From positions 204,445-268,444 of the forward strand of contig JAJQJQ010000090.1 in assembly GCA_028622995.1 (NCBI GenBank): a DNA stretch of 64,000 nucleotides, written 5' to 3'. A program made the translations under genes and the position numbers. The stretch's first letter is position 1. Each line of letters starts with the position of its first letter. Shown here piece after piece: positions 14,323 to 27,027 of the stretch. The notes beneath the pieces are model-generated. The model had not been told where the DNA came from and made no database searches. It was given only the letters and a program-made list of their open reading frames with translations. The stretch is from Panagrolaimus kolymaensis (Eukaryota > Nematoda > Chromadorea > Rhabditida > Panagrolaimidae).

Positions 14323-17300
14323 AATCTTTTCACAAAATTCTCTAAGTTCATTTTTTGTTATTGCCTTAGTTTTGCCTGCTTTAAAAAAATTGGATCAGCA
14401 TTTTATTTTGATAATTATTTTTTGTTGTTTGGCAAAATTTCCTATCTTTATTTTTGAAATTTATTTTATTAGTTCGACAAAAAAAAAGTTGATCAATCAT
14501 AATTTTTTTTTGTTATTTTTATGTCTGTCTACTCACCCTCCCCTTTTTTTAAACCTAAATGATACTCGTTTTTTTGTTGCTTTTATATTTTTAGAAAATA
14601 CTTTAAACTTTGCTCTTTTTTTCCTTCACTTTTTTTATGCGTGTATTTTTATCACAAAATAATAATAATTAAGTTTTTTTTGTCAAAATAATATGTATTT
14701 TTTATTGGTTCAAGTATTAGCTCCTCCAATAATAATTTCCACTGCTCATTTCACATTTTTTTCTTTTCTTTTCTTTTGTTAGTCTTTTTTTCGTTCTCCA
14801 CAAACATACATATTAGATTAATTATTTATGCAGGTTTTTTTTAATTGTCTTTCATTTCTAACCCATTTTTTTGTTTATTTGATAAACTTTTGTAACGAAT
14901 ATCTGCTTTTTATGTGTTCTAAATAAAGATATTTTTTCAAAAACTCTCTTTTTCAATATCAAAAAAATTTGTTGGAAAAAAATATGGAAAGTTTTCCAAG
15001 GATAAGAAACATTTGTTTTGAAATTTTCGTTCCCAAAATAATTTTTTTTTGTGTCCGAAAAAAGCATGCGTTTTTATTTTTTTGTAGCTACATAGTCTCG
15101 AGACAAATTATTTTAAAATATGTTTTTTTTTTTATTTTAACTTTCTTAAAAATTTCATGCTTACTATTATTATTGTAATCAAAAAGTTTGATTGTTTTTC
15201 ACAAATCAACCAACAAAATCAAAGCAAAAAATAAATAATTATTTCTTCAAACAAAAAAAAACGATTTCGTTCGTTTTTAATTTAATCAATAAACAACAAC
15301 CTTTTATTTTTTTATTATTCTCACAAATCAATGAAGAAAAAAAAATGGAAATCGAGAGTGGGCATTTGATTTTTTTGTTGTTGTTAGGAAAAAAGTCATC
15401 GGTTGCTTTTTCGACATTTTTTGATTGAAGAAAAGAAAGACAACAGCTGTTGTCTTTGCTCGACGACATTGTCTCTCTGTTGCAATTATTGGCGATTTTC
15501 AAAATTTACAATATTTTTTTTTGCATGTCCCTCCTTTTTTCCAGATAGGTTTATTTTTTTTTTTTGACGAACGTAGGCAGTTTCTTTAAACACGAAGGTT
15601 TCGGCAGTTTTTATTTGTTTCGTGTAATTTAAAGGCGATCATAATTTCTTTTTCCCCTTTTTCAAGAAATTACCAGAAAATTATAATTTTCTTTCTCCTT
15701 TTTGAATCACCTCTCTTATTCGTTTGCATTTATATTTCTTCTTTTGATCATAGCCATAAACCCTTTTTTCAAACATCGCTCCGTCACTTTTTTTAGGGTG
15801 AATTAATGAAGAAAAGACAGAGAACGAAAAAAAAATAATATTACTGACATTTTTTTATGACGAGACAGGAGGAAGTTTTCTCCCTTTTTTCTTTTTTTTC
15901 CAAAGAAAGTTATTTGTTCGAGCAAAGTTCTATAAACTTTTAATTTTGATGACCGTCGCGTTCTAGTCGTTTCTATTTGTGTTCGTCATAAAAAGCCGCG
16001 GCCGGCCGTCGCGCGTTAATTACCTTCATTTATTTTTTAAATTTATTTCGTGAATTAAAATAAAAAATATCAAAAAACTTTTGATTTTCCTTGTAAGAGC
16101 TAAAGTCATAATATTGCTTTTAAAATTATCGTTTCTTAACTTATTAGTCATATACTTTCTTTTTTTTATCTGTCCTTTTCACATTTTTACTTGTTTACCC
16201 ATTTGTTTCAAAAGCATATATTTTTTGTTATTGTCAGACGAAATATAATAATAAGTTAATCAGTTAATCACATAAAAATCGAGACAAAAAATTTTAACCT
16301 TTGACTTCTTTCTATCTATCTATCGTTCCCCAAAAATTACACCTTTCTCTCTCTCTTTTTTAGTCCCATTGATTTTTCTTCTCCTGCATGATCAAAGAAC
16401 ATAGTTTCAAACAAATGTCAAAGCAAATATTTTTTGCAACCTTTTTTTTTGTTCTACCTAAAATAATAGTTTTTTTTTCTTCATTTACTGTAATAACCAA
16501 ATTGTTTTTAAGAGACAGTCTAATGGAACCATAAAAAATAATTGATAACAAAAATATAATTTTCTGAAACTTTTTGCAACAACAACAAAACAACTGCAAA
16601 AAGAATAGATAAAAAAATAATATAGAAAAATATTATTTTGGAAAAGAGAAAAAACAATTTGTTAGATGTCGTTATCGTCGTCTACCTACCCACACAAAAC
16701 TTCTTTTTTTTTGTTTAAAGTAATTAGTCTTAGGCAAAAATGTAAAAAATAAAAGATAGTCCAAAGCTTGTTGTTGCATTACATTAGTAATTTTTTGATA
16801 TATATTTGGTGTTACAGTAAAATAAATAAGAAGATCAATTTTTCACATGAATAAATTTTTTTTCACCATCTATAATCAAAGTCTCCTTTTTTTGTTCACA
16901 TGAATGAACAAACCCCAACAAAAATATTTTTTTTGGTTCCTTTAAAAAAGATTTTATAAAAATATATAAACACTGTTTATTAATTTATATAAAAGAGATG
17001 ATCATTTCAATAAACGAAAGAATAAAAAAAAAGACGAAGAAAGAAAATAATATTATTGTGTTTTCTTCTTCTTTTATTTCTTTAAAGTGATGCTTGCTTC
17101 TTTTTATTCGTTCGTCTCTCTTTTTTTATTTTTTTATTTGTTTGAGATTTTAGGTACTTTACATTTACCCAAGTCGAACCAACCAACACAAAAATCAGTG
17201 GTTGGTGAGCAGCAAAGCAAAGATCATCGAAAGAGAAAAAAATACTGGGATTCATCGTTATGCTTTTGTCTTTTCAACCTTTTCAAAACATTGTTTTTTT

Positions 17301-19638
17301 GGGAACAAAATCAAAACAAAAAATTTCCTAGTAACAAAAGTGTTATAAAAAAATTTACCGATCGACGACGATACTTTCAATAATTCATTTGAGAAAAAAT
17401 GCACGTAGAAAAAAAAGAAAGGAAAAAAAGATTTTTTTTGTTTTTCTTTGCAAAGTTTTATTTTTTGATCATTGAAAAAATAATATATATATATTTTGGT
17501 TGTTTTTGTTTATGCATGTGAAAAAAAAAATATAACATTGCTCTTTCTTTTATTATGAAAAAAAAAATTGGGACAACGACTACGTTTGTGAAAGAGAAGT
17601 AGCCGAAGAAAAAAAAAATTGATATTGGAAAGATGTGTTTTTATTTTTCAACAAATTTTTTTTGAGAACTCTCAATGTTGTTGTTTGGTTGTTGTTTTGC
17701 TAGGTTGGTTGATTGGGAAAGCTTTTTTTCTTAATTAAATTTTATAATATATTTTTTTCAAAGCTTTAATGCTTTTTTCAAGTAAATTTTGGATATTTTA
17801 TAGCTTTTTGAATGCGGGTTAATTTTTTGAATAATTTTAAAGTTCACATGATTGAGGCATGTCTCCTTGGCATTAGCCAGTGTAATTGTTTTTATTTTTA
17901 TTTTTTCTTTTGTACTTATTTAAAAATTCCAAAATCTCAAAGTGAGTTTGATTCATAATTAAACTTATCCTAATAATTTATTATTTTATGCAATCGCGTA
18001 AATGCATTTTTTTTAGTGCATAAAAATAAAAAAGTTTTGTTGTTGCGCTCTTTAAATTTATTTATTTAGATAGCACTTTCTTCTCCTCCTTTAGTTTAGT
18101 TATTCTGCTGCTAGCCACTGGCCATTACACAAAAAATGCGTTAGACGCATTTCTTCTAGCAACAATAACAACTAAGAAAAAAAGCTTTTCACTAGGGGCA
18201 ATAAAATTAAGTCTCATCACGAAAAACTGTTTAAGCTTTTTGTTTTTAAAAATTGTTATTCAAATTTTATCGATTTTCATCTGTCTGCAATAACAAATTT
18301 TTTTAAATGTTTTAGTTTAATTAATTTTTTACCGATAATTCAAAAGCTCACCGTTTCTGACGCTTTTTTAAATAGATATACCTACGTCAAGCGTCTCAAT
18401 TAATCAAGCAATGTGTGTTTGACAACAACAAAAAAAAAATCGGGTTTTGTTTATGGCTTTTTTTGATAGACGCTCGCTCTGATCTCTGTTCACGATGAAA
18501 CCTGTAAAACAGAGAAAAAGAAAAAATCTTATTTTTACCTTTCAGATAAAAAAAAATATTCCTAAAATAGAAAAACCAAAGCGCCATAAAAAAACTGTGT
18601 TTTTTAAAAATAGAACCATTTAAACCAAAACCAAAACTTACTACTTTTTTTATTATTATTAATGGGCGTTGTTGGTTAATTTTAGTAACAAAACAAAAAC
18701 CATCGCATCGCGTCTCACTTTTTGATCTTCGTTTAAGTGGGCGTTGTTGGAATTAGTCGCCGCCGGACGACGACCGACGTTGATCATTTTTTACTTTTCA
18801 TCTTCCTTGAGTTAATTTTTACTTTTTTGACATTTTTTTTGCTCCTCTTCTTTTCCAGTTTTTTTCTCCTTACATTTTACACTGAGTTTTATTTTTGGCC
18901 AATCGGGTAAAAATGATTGCTTGATGAATTTAGCTTTTAAATTTGTACTTTGAAGAAATAAATAAAATAATCGTTATGTTAAAAAAAAATATGGTGTGAG
19001 CGAGACAAGACATTTATCACCACGTGGTCTTCTTCTTCCTCTTTTTCCCTATCTATCATTAATAGCCTACTTGATTTTTTTCTATTTTAGTTTTTTGAAT
19101 GACTGATGATTGTTGCAAATTTTTTGGCGCCTCTCACTTCATTTCAATTCGATTCGATTTTTTTAACAGCTCTATCCGCGTGGTTCTTTGCTTACTTTTT
19201 CTTTCGAGTCTTGCGTGTTTCAATCATTTTCATTTCCTCGTGGTCTGTCGTATTTGCCTATCCCTTTGTTGTTGTCGTCTTGTAGTAAGGCAGCTGCATC
19301 ATCTGTCTAGGAACAACGTGTCGAGCAACAATCGAGCGAGCTTCTGCCTTTTTTTTATTATCTAAAACACATTCACATTCATTTTAAATTTTTTATTTAT
19401 TTCTAAAACACAATCACACACCAAGAAAAGAAAAAACGTGATTTTTTTTTTATATTCATTATTCTTCTTCGCCGCATTTTTATTTTTTATTTCTACGTCA
19501 AAAGGCAGTCCGTCAGTAGTCAGCTTCGATTGAGCAAATAAATAATTTTTTTCCATTTGTTTCTATTTTATTTTATTTTATTTTATTTTATTTCCAAATG
19601 TTGAATGTGTTTAATTCAAATTTAATTATAACTAATAA
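14323..19638. other. 5.3 kb AT-rich non-coding stretch
   Basis: Long T- and A-runs and short open frames without start or splice context. A (TTTTA)n microsatellite sits at about 19561-19592. A GC-richer island near 15950-16020 (GCCGCGGCCGGCCGTCGCGCG) and another near 18750-18790 stand out but carry no gene that I can read. No RNA gene was recognised. The right end is presumably the promoter of the gene starting at 19782. Confidence 0.45.
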
Positions 19639-19781
19639 TAATATGTCATCTTGTTATAATAATAATAATTCTAAACCAAAAATAAAATACAGGTTCGTAA
19701 CTTATTATATTTTTTAGATACATAAAATACTGAAATATCACGGAAGATATTTAATTAAAATTTAAATAAATTAAATAAAAA

Positions 19782-20967
19782 ATGATGGCTACAGCATGCG
19801 AAAATACAACCGTAATTTCTAGTCGCCATCATCGACCTCGAGGAATTGTTTCATCCATTGTTTGTAATGGAACTGCTCGACTTGTTTATAATTCTGCGAA
19901 TGGAATAATGAAGGTAAGAAATTTGATTAATTTTTTTTATTGAGAAGCTTTGAGAAGTTTTTTGGGAAGGATAATAAATATTTTTTAAAAAGAGACGATA
20001 AGAGATAAAAAAATTTAACGTCAGCATATCTGAAAAAAAAACCCGATTGATTTTAATACAGTTTTTTTGTTGCTTTATTTTGGATGTAAAAAAATTTCTT
20101 TAAAAAATCTTTTTCTTTAATTTCCATTAAAAGTTTGAGGAACAATACAGTAAATTTAAGCTTCTATTAAAATTCAAAAGGTTACGATAAATAAAAATCT
20201 CGATCAGGTGCCTTTTAAATGATGCTAGTGATAAGGCAGTCTGTCTCATTCTCAAAAAAAAATTGAAACATTTTTTGTTGTTGTTCTCTTTAATTTTGAT
20301 TGTCAGGAGTTTTTTTTTTAAATAAGCATACTTTTAAAAAAAGAAAGTCGAATTCATAAAAATTTACCGTAATCTTAGAAAAGTTTTTTTAGTTTTATTT
20401 AAGCTTTTTAAAAGATGCGAAAAAAAGGAAATAAGTTTTTTTATAAGAAATTTAACTTTTGTTTTTCAAAAAATATTTTGGCTTTTATTTAAAATCTTTT
20501 TAATTTTCCAGGGAAGTCTAGTAGATGAAGGCGACAATAATTTTGGTATCAATGGCGTTCTTCACAGTAACACATCCTCAACTGAACCATCCACTTCGCT
20601 GGGAGATTTTTTTGTTACAGATGGTGAAACGGGTGAATCATATTCGCTGCTAAATATTCCAATAGAATTTTTTCCTTTTATTAATCCTATAACTAAAAAT
20701 ACTCATTATCATATTCGCATTTCTCATCATGCTATTCGATTTGAAACAAAAGAATTATTAATTGGTAATCGAGCTGATTTGGAAATTCAACAACATCTTG
20801 GATCTAATGTTGAACGAGATGCGGGGTATCGGCCTTGTGTGCACATCGGACAAATGTTTATTAAAATTATTACTTCACAAAAAATTGAACCCGGTTATCG
20901 TAGGGAAAGCATTTGTGAATCATGCACTATTCCAATTGTGGAACAATCAGAAGATTTTCTTGTTTAA
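19782..20967 (+). CDS. unrecognised 195-aa protein, two exons
   Basis: Exon 1 is 19782-19913 (ATGATGGCTACAGC start, GTAAGA donor). Exon 2 is 20512-20967 (TTTTCCAG acceptor, TAA stop). The frame is continuous for 588 nt. There is no signal peptide or membrane helix. The C-terminal half is well ordered in composition: a block with LLNIPIEFFPFINP, a His-rich stretch (THYHIRISHHAIRFE), then RPCVHIGQMFIKIIT and a closing CESCTIPIVEQ with a Cys-X-X-Cys pair. A possible 5' non-coding exon ends at about 19691 (CAG|GTTCGT), followed by an acceptor at about 19718. I do not recognise the family; the splice structure and balanced codon use argue that it is real. Confidence 0.7.
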
Positions 20968-21817
20968 AAAAAGAAGGAAAAATTTTTTATCCAAAATCTT
21001 ATTTTTCCATTTCTTTTATGTTATTTGATTGCCTTTCAAACATTTTTTAATTATATAAAATTGTGCCAAATATTATTTTGTTCTTTTTAATCATTGTTTT
21101 AATAATAAAAAATGTCTGATGAGTTTACTTTTTTGTTATATTTACTATACATACTTTCGTGGCAAAAGCCAATAGGAGCCTCACATCAATAAAAATTAAT
21201 TACAGTATTATCTTTTGACTTTTATTTTGTGATGGGCTTTCTTTCAAATATTTTCTTGTTATTTTTTTTCCAGTTTTATAATTTTTAAATATTGTGTTTC
21301 TGGTCTCTTTATTTTTTATATTTCTTCCAATATTCTTATTGCCAATAAATATTGTTAACTTTATGCATTAAAAAATAAAATAAATATAAATATTATTAAA
21401 CTTAAAGAAAAATAACTCAAAATCAATCCATTTCAACTTTTTTATGACAAAATTTAAAAATTACAGTAATCTTGGCATGAAATTCTTTGACGTTGAATGT
21501 CTTTGATAAATAAATAAACCAACAAAAAAAAACGAGTTCAATAAGCAAAAAAAAGAAAAAAAATTTATTTCCTTGATCAACAAAGACAATTGTTTCATTG
21601 ATTGACGGACGGAAATTGACTAACTAACGACTGATAAATTTTTTTATTCGTTTTAACTTTAAAGTTTAATTAATTTGAATCAATCAATTAAAATATAATT
21701 TTCCAAATTCTCTCAACAACAAAAAAAAAAAAGAAAGCAATATGATGGATGCATTTTTTTTATATATATGAAAAAGTTTAATTTCATAAAAAAGTACACG
21801 TAGTAAACTCAAGTACA
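20968..21817. other. AT-rich intergenic
   Basis: 3' flank of the preceding gene, with several AATAAA-type signals (for example about 21102-21107). No gene or RNA recognised. Confidence 0.5.
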
Positions 21818-21819
21818 TA

Positions 21820-22036
21820 TTGGGTGGTTCCATAAGTTCAATTCGATCGAAAAAAATTAAAATGGCTGTAACCTTTTTTTAAGTTTGCGACTTTTAATTT
21901 TTTTAAAGCAGATAATAGTAAATCGAATTAGCTACAATTTGGTTAAAACAAAACTTCATTTGTGAAAAAAAAAATAAAAAGTTAGGATTTTTTGAAATTT
22001 TTATGATCGAACAAAACTTATGGAATTATCCAAAAA
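21820..22036. mobile_element. mariner-like MITE, about 217 bp
   Basis: The left end reads TTGGGTGGTTCCATAAGTTC and the right end is an imperfect inverted copy (AACTTATGGAATTATCCAAAAA). The shared core is TTCCATAAGTT followed by a TTCGATC block on both ends, giving a terminal inverted repeat of about 30 bp. TA dinucleotides sit at 21818-21819 and 22037-22038, as expected of a Tc1/mariner target site. There is no open frame inside, so it is non-autonomous. The TTGGGTGG terminus is typical of mariner-family ends. Confidence 0.6.
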
Positions 22037-22277
22037 TATAATTTCGAAAGAAAATAAAAGTTAATTTTAAGATAAATGAAAGATTTAAAGAAGAATAAAA
22101 TTACTGAGCTCAAAAGCATTGAACAAAAAAAGAAAGAAGAATAATGATTTAACTCGCTCTGGTTACGGTCGTCAGTGTGTTATTTTGGAGGAGGTTTATG
22201 TATTTTCGTTTAACACAGTTTGTTTTGAATAAGCGTTTATTATTACACTTTTGAAAGCTTTAAATAAAACTTTGAAA

Positions 22278-22442
22278 ATGACAGCAACCTTTGAGAGATC
22301 AATAGCGACTAACTTCGGTAATGCTTGCTCTCACAGCGGAGTAAGAAAAGCTCTCCATCTCGTGGTCCAATACTTAAGAAAAACAAAATGGATTCTCTTT
22401 GGTTTGATCGTCTTCTTTTTTGCTTGTGGTCAGCTTTGGTAA
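22278..22442 (+). CDS. possible 54-aa single-pass membrane microprotein
   Basis: ATG at 22278 gives 54 codons with a C-terminal hydrophobic helix (WILFGLIVFFFACGQLW) after a basic stretch (LRKTKW). It lies in a slightly GC-richer patch just beyond the 3' end of the oppositely oriented cct-5 gene. No splice sites or family resemblance support it. It may be a small tail-anchored protein or a chance open frame. Confidence 0.25.
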   Translation: MTATFERSIATNFGNACSHSGVRKALHLVVQYLRKTKWILFGLIVFFFACGQLW

Positions 22443-22690
22443 ACCTCGTCTTCACGTGTATTGCTTCATGTTCTTCCTTATTTTGTATGTATTTGAATGA
22501 CTAATAAATGTGATAAATGTAACTCTATGAGTATTATTTTCCAGGACAAAACAATCATATTATTTATTATCAAAATAAGCAAAGTTTAAAAAAACAACAT
22601 TAAGCAACAATACACAAAGAAAAACAAAGAAAATAGAAAAAGCATATCAGATCATAGATGATTGAGTTGTAGACAAGTTTTTGCAATCTT

Positions 22691-24578
22691 TCACATTCCA
22701 TAGTATTGTTCATCATTGGGAAGACGAACATCATCGATTTTGAGAATCATACGAACAACCTAAAACAAAAGGAATATGAGAGAATGATAAACAACCGAAT
22801 GGATTAAAATAATACCTGAGTGGCAAGGGATAATTGTTGTTTCTTTGCAGTTAAGGTTTCAATAACACCTTGTGAACGCATATCATTAGTTCCCATATTC
22901 ATTCCATCAACTCCCATAGCAAAGTTTCCAGTTTCAATTTGAGCTGCTTTGAGTTGAGTAACGGCATCAATAGGTGAAAATCCAGAATTCTGAGCTAAAG
23001 CCATTGGAATTGCATCAAGAGCATCAGAGAAAGCTCGATAAGCATATTGTTCGAGACCAGGAATCTAAAAAGCTTTCAATGTAATGAGGCAAGCTATATC
23101 AATGCAACAAACCTTATCAGCTTCTTTTGAAACAGCAATAGAACATGCAAGTTCAGCAGAACCACCACCATAAACAATTTTGTCATCACGAACCAAATTT
23201 CTTACAACACACATAGCATCATGAAGGGCACGTTTAGTTTCATCAATAACAGTTTGATTTGATGCACGAATAAAAATAGTAACAGCTCGAATATTTGGAC
23301 AATCTTCGATGCAAAGATAATGATCACGTCCAGTACCAAAAGAAAGTTCACGAACAGTACCAGCGGAACCAAGCTTCTCAGGTTTGAGTTCACTAAATCG
23401 AGGAACAATTCGACCATTAGTTGCAATAGCAATCAATTCAATTTCAGGTCCACCAACCCATCGAACAGCAGGAAGTTTATGATGATAGAGAAGATGATTA
23501 GCTTCATCATCGAAGCCCCATTGGCAAATAGCAAGAGTTGCACCACTATCTTTGACTTGTTTAATCATAGTTTCAAATGTATCACGTTCATATTTTCGAA
23601 GAGCTTCATAATCAGCTTCACTTGCAATATCAAGACGAACAGTATTCTTTGGCTTTGGTGGTTCAAAAGGACATGTGAGAATGGCAATTTTAGCATCTTT
23701 GATAACACGAGGCATCTGTGGATGGCTCATAGTTTTGTCGATGACAACACCTTTGACGAGCATAGTATCTTCAAGACGACCACCAGTTTTACCAATAATT
23801 TTGATGAAATCAAAGTTAACATCACGTAATTCTTTGTCAGCTACACTAAGAACGGCATCAACAGCGATTTCAGCAAGATGATTGAGACATTTGTTGACAC
23901 TAAAAATGGCAGCATGAGAATGTAAAATATGGAAACAAAGTCAATATTAAACAAACATTTTTGACCCAAGAGATGTTACAGCAGATTTGACAAGTTGATC
24001 ACGTTGGTCAATAGGAAATTGTTCAGCAATGGAATCAAGAACTTGGAGAGATTTCTTACAAGCAATATCAAAACCATCAGCAATTTTGGTGGGATGAATT
24101 CCTTTGTTCAATAAAGCTTCAGCTTGTTCAAGTAAAGCACCAGCAAGGACTGAAAAACGAAGAGATTATTATAATCCTTTTCAAAGATAAAGTAGGTAAC
24201 GCTTGCACAACCTTATGGTGCATAAACATCAACAAACTAATACTCACCAATAACTCCAGTTGTTCCATCACCAACTTCATCATCTTGTGCAGTAGATAAT
24301 TCAACCATAAGTTTAGCAATACGATGTTCAACGTCCATACTTTTCATAATTGTTGCTCCATCATTGGTAATAGTAACATCTCCATCAGCACTAACAAGCA
24401 TTTTATCCAATCCTCGAGGACCAAGAGAAGTTTTCATTACATTTGCAACAGCTCGAGCAGCAAGAATATGATTTTTGATTGCTTCAATACCAACTTGACG
24501 ACTTTGATGTTGTTGTTCTTGAATCACCATAAATGGTGCACCAGTATCATCAAACATAATATGACCCATTGCAGACAT
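22691..24578 (-). CDS. cct-5: T-complex protein 1 subunit epsilon (CCT5 chaperonin), 542 aa
   Basis: Five exons on the minus strand: 24578-24248, 24149-23957, 23899-23113, 23064-22816 and 22759-22691, totalling 1629 nt in one frame. The product is a subunit of the cytosolic group II chaperonin that folds actin, tubulin and other clients. Visible are the N-terminal block [13 protein letters not shown], the nucleotide-binding GDGTTGV motif, the epsilon-type GGRLEDT...SHPQMP segment, the apical-domain sequence ending in DNA-like [11 protein letters not shown], the [10 protein letters not shown] block and the C-terminal adenine-site region ([12 protein letters not shown]). The 542-aa length matches animal CCT5. 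A TTTTTTCAG acceptor sits about 18 bases before the ATG, a likely spliced-leader site. All introns are short. The gene looks intact. Confidence 0.95.
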
Positions 24579-25008
24579 GATTGAGAAGTTTTAAACTGAA
24601 AAAATAGGAAAATGGATTATTTTAGTTTACAAATATTGAGGATGGATGGATAAAAATAATGGCATAAAACGCGAAGAAAGCAAAGAGCTGTAAAAAGTGT
24701 AAAAAATGAGGGAAGCTTTTCGAAGGCAATGGATGCGGGCTAAATGCGTCTCACAGCCAATGAGAGTGGAGGCAGAGAAAATTTTTTTCTATGGAAGCTT
24801 CGCGAAGACTAACTCTCACCAACTTTGAGGTTATCGAACTAACTTTGAAAAATGGCAAATGCATTTTATATTTTTCAAACACATTCCTTATAAAACTAAT
24901 TTTGAGGAAACTTGCAAAATATAATTGTTTAACATAACCTTTTTTATTTCCATTGACTCGCTTATTTATTTCCGGTTTTACTTTCTTTTCTATCTTTAAA
25001 ATGATTTA
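24579..25008. other. intergenic between cct-5 5' end and the REEP gene
   Basis: Contains the cct-5 promoter region, including a more GC-rich stretch at 24725-24790 that may carry the core promoter, and the trans-splice acceptor at about 24597. Beyond it the sequence becomes AT-rich up to the edge of the inverted duplication. No other gene seen. Confidence 0.45.
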
Positions 25009-25348
25009 TTCATTACTTTTTTAAAACAAAAAAGCTTTTAGTAAGCTCAAAATAAATTGTACATACAAAATGTGGAGAATTTAAAGTTGAATTAATGCCT
25101 CGATCGAGGAGGTGCTATGAGACTAGTTTAATGCAAGAAATAAGTATTTGCGAATTTCAGAAGGAAAATTAATAGTATTGCTCCAAAGCCAAAACCACTC
25201 CACCGAAACAAAAAAACACATGAAACAAAACACAATACAAAATGACAAGACTTTATTCCATATATACATATTATCAGTTTACATAGTAATTTAATAATCT
25301 ATCAAAATTCTATTAGAGCGTGAAGAGAATAATCCAAAGCTTCATCAT

Positions 25349-26719
25349 TTATTTGGTTGGTAATACATATTTATTGACGAATTTTGATAACCATTTGACA
25401 ACGGGAGCTACAAGATATGAATGAACGATAGAAGATACATTCCAATCAGGATATGATGCAGCCAAAAAGAGTGATACCTAAAAAACAAACAAAAGTATTA
25501 TAAAAAGTTAAAACAATCGATGCCACTAAGTTGTTAATCCATGGAAGAATCCGTTAACATCATGATCTTTAGATAGAATGCACCAACCTTGCACATTTGA
25601 TATGGTGGAAAACCATTGAATAATCTACCAAAAGTTACATCGATACAGCTTACAAATCCAAAGATACTCCAATATCGAAACCAATGATCTTTGATAGCAT
25701 TTGATGGTGGAAGACGACGAGATGATGGATTGAGAATCTGAAACATTGATGGTAAAAGTAGCAAGAAAAAAGAAAACAAAATTTACTTTAAATGTTGCAA
25801 TTGAAGGATAAGCAAATCCAATAAGAGTACAAACGAAATCTCCAAGGTTATTCCAGATCATCAAAGCAGAGAATATTCCAGCAAATGCATAAGCGATCTA
25901 AAAAACAAATAATGGATAAAAGTGAAAAAGTTTTAGCAAAACAATGAAAGCACAAAAAGGATGATACGTTGCAAAGCATCAGCAAACAAGCACAAGTTTA
26001 AGGAACATCCAATTTCTACCAAAGTAAAAAGCCGATACATACAAACAATAAAATAATAAACTTACAATTTCACGTTTAACATGAGTTGCTTCTTCAATAA
26101 CATTCCAAAAATGTGTCCATCGTTCCATATCATCTTTATATAACACATGTTGGAATGAATTTGTAATAGTTTCAATTGGATCAGTACCAGTATCATCAGA
26201 TCGAGATGAATGAACACCAGGAATAGTATCAACAGCAGTAGGAACACCACCATTTTGATAGTCGACAACAGAAAGATGATGATGAATACCAGCAGAAGCA
26301 GGAGGAGGACGAGTTGGAGTTGAAACTTTCAAATGTTGGACTTTAGCAACCATTAGTTGTTGTTGTTGATTTGGACCATTAATAACTTTTTCTTTGTTGT
26401 TGGTGGTGTTGAGTTTAGTTTGACTTGCAACTTTTTTGACTTCTAAACCAGCAACAGCATTTTTGACATCAGTAGTTGGTTGTTGTTGTTTCTTTGGATC
26501 AATTGGATTCGTCGTTGTCGTCTTCTTATTGGCAGCACCAGCAACAGCAGCATTATTTGGAATTGCAGTTGTTTTCTTTGACTCAGAAGCTCGAGCAGTT
26601 TTCAGAACATTTGGATTTGAAGTTTTCTTTGTGAGGAATCGAAAGAAAGATGAAGTTTTCTTAGCTGCACCAGATTGTTGTTTGGCTTTTTCACGGTCAG
26701 ATGGATAAAGATGAGTCAT
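25349..26719 (-). CDS. REEP/DP1 (TB2/HVA22-type) ER membrane-shaping protein, 347 aa, left copy
   Basis: Exons: 26719-26066 (218 codons), 25897-25787, 25737-25588 and 25477-25349, one frame to TAA. The C-terminal 130 residues form the TB2/DP1/HVA22 domain: hydrophobic hairpin GDFVCTLIGFAYPSIATFK, the WFRYWSIFGFVSCID helix, and FPPYQMCK before the last exon. Known members (REEP5/6, Yop1) shape tubular ER membranes. The N-terminal ~170 residues are unusual: low-complexity, rich in Lys, Ala, Thr and Gln, with the start MTHLYPSDREKAKQQ. Skipping the last splice would give an alternative short C-terminus, because the frame stays open beyond exon 3. It lies 309 bp behind the vWA-like gene on the same strand, so co-transcription is possible. 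This is the intact copy; the plus-strand copy is broken. Confidence 0.85.
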
Positions 26720-27027
26720 ATTTTCAATCAATCACATTCAATCACTTGAAACTGTCAATAATGAAAAACTTTGACATTTTGAAGTTGAAGGAAAGCTTCA
26801 AGTATGCAAATTTTCTTTTTTTCACATGATGCTCGGGGAAGAAATTGGAGAAGAATAAAAAAGTGAATGGAATGAAAAAAGTGTTGTTTTTTAGCTTTCT
26901 TTTTGCGGACCATTTGCCACAGATTTGATCGTAATTTTTTTATGGCAAATTTTAGGCAACTTTTCATCAAAGTTTTTATTCGTAATTTTTACAAATTCAT
27001 TAAATCAAGTAGCAATAATTAAAATTT

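Noticed and set aside
17090..17383. 97-codon plus-strand open frame with a hydrophobic start (MLASFYSFVSLFLFFYLF)
   Set aside because: It lies in T-rich low-complexity DNA, has no splice-site support, and the rest is Lys/Asn-rich as expected from AT-rich random sequence.
23320..23829. 169-codon plus-strand open frame
   Set aside because: Antisense shadow of the main exon of cct-5.
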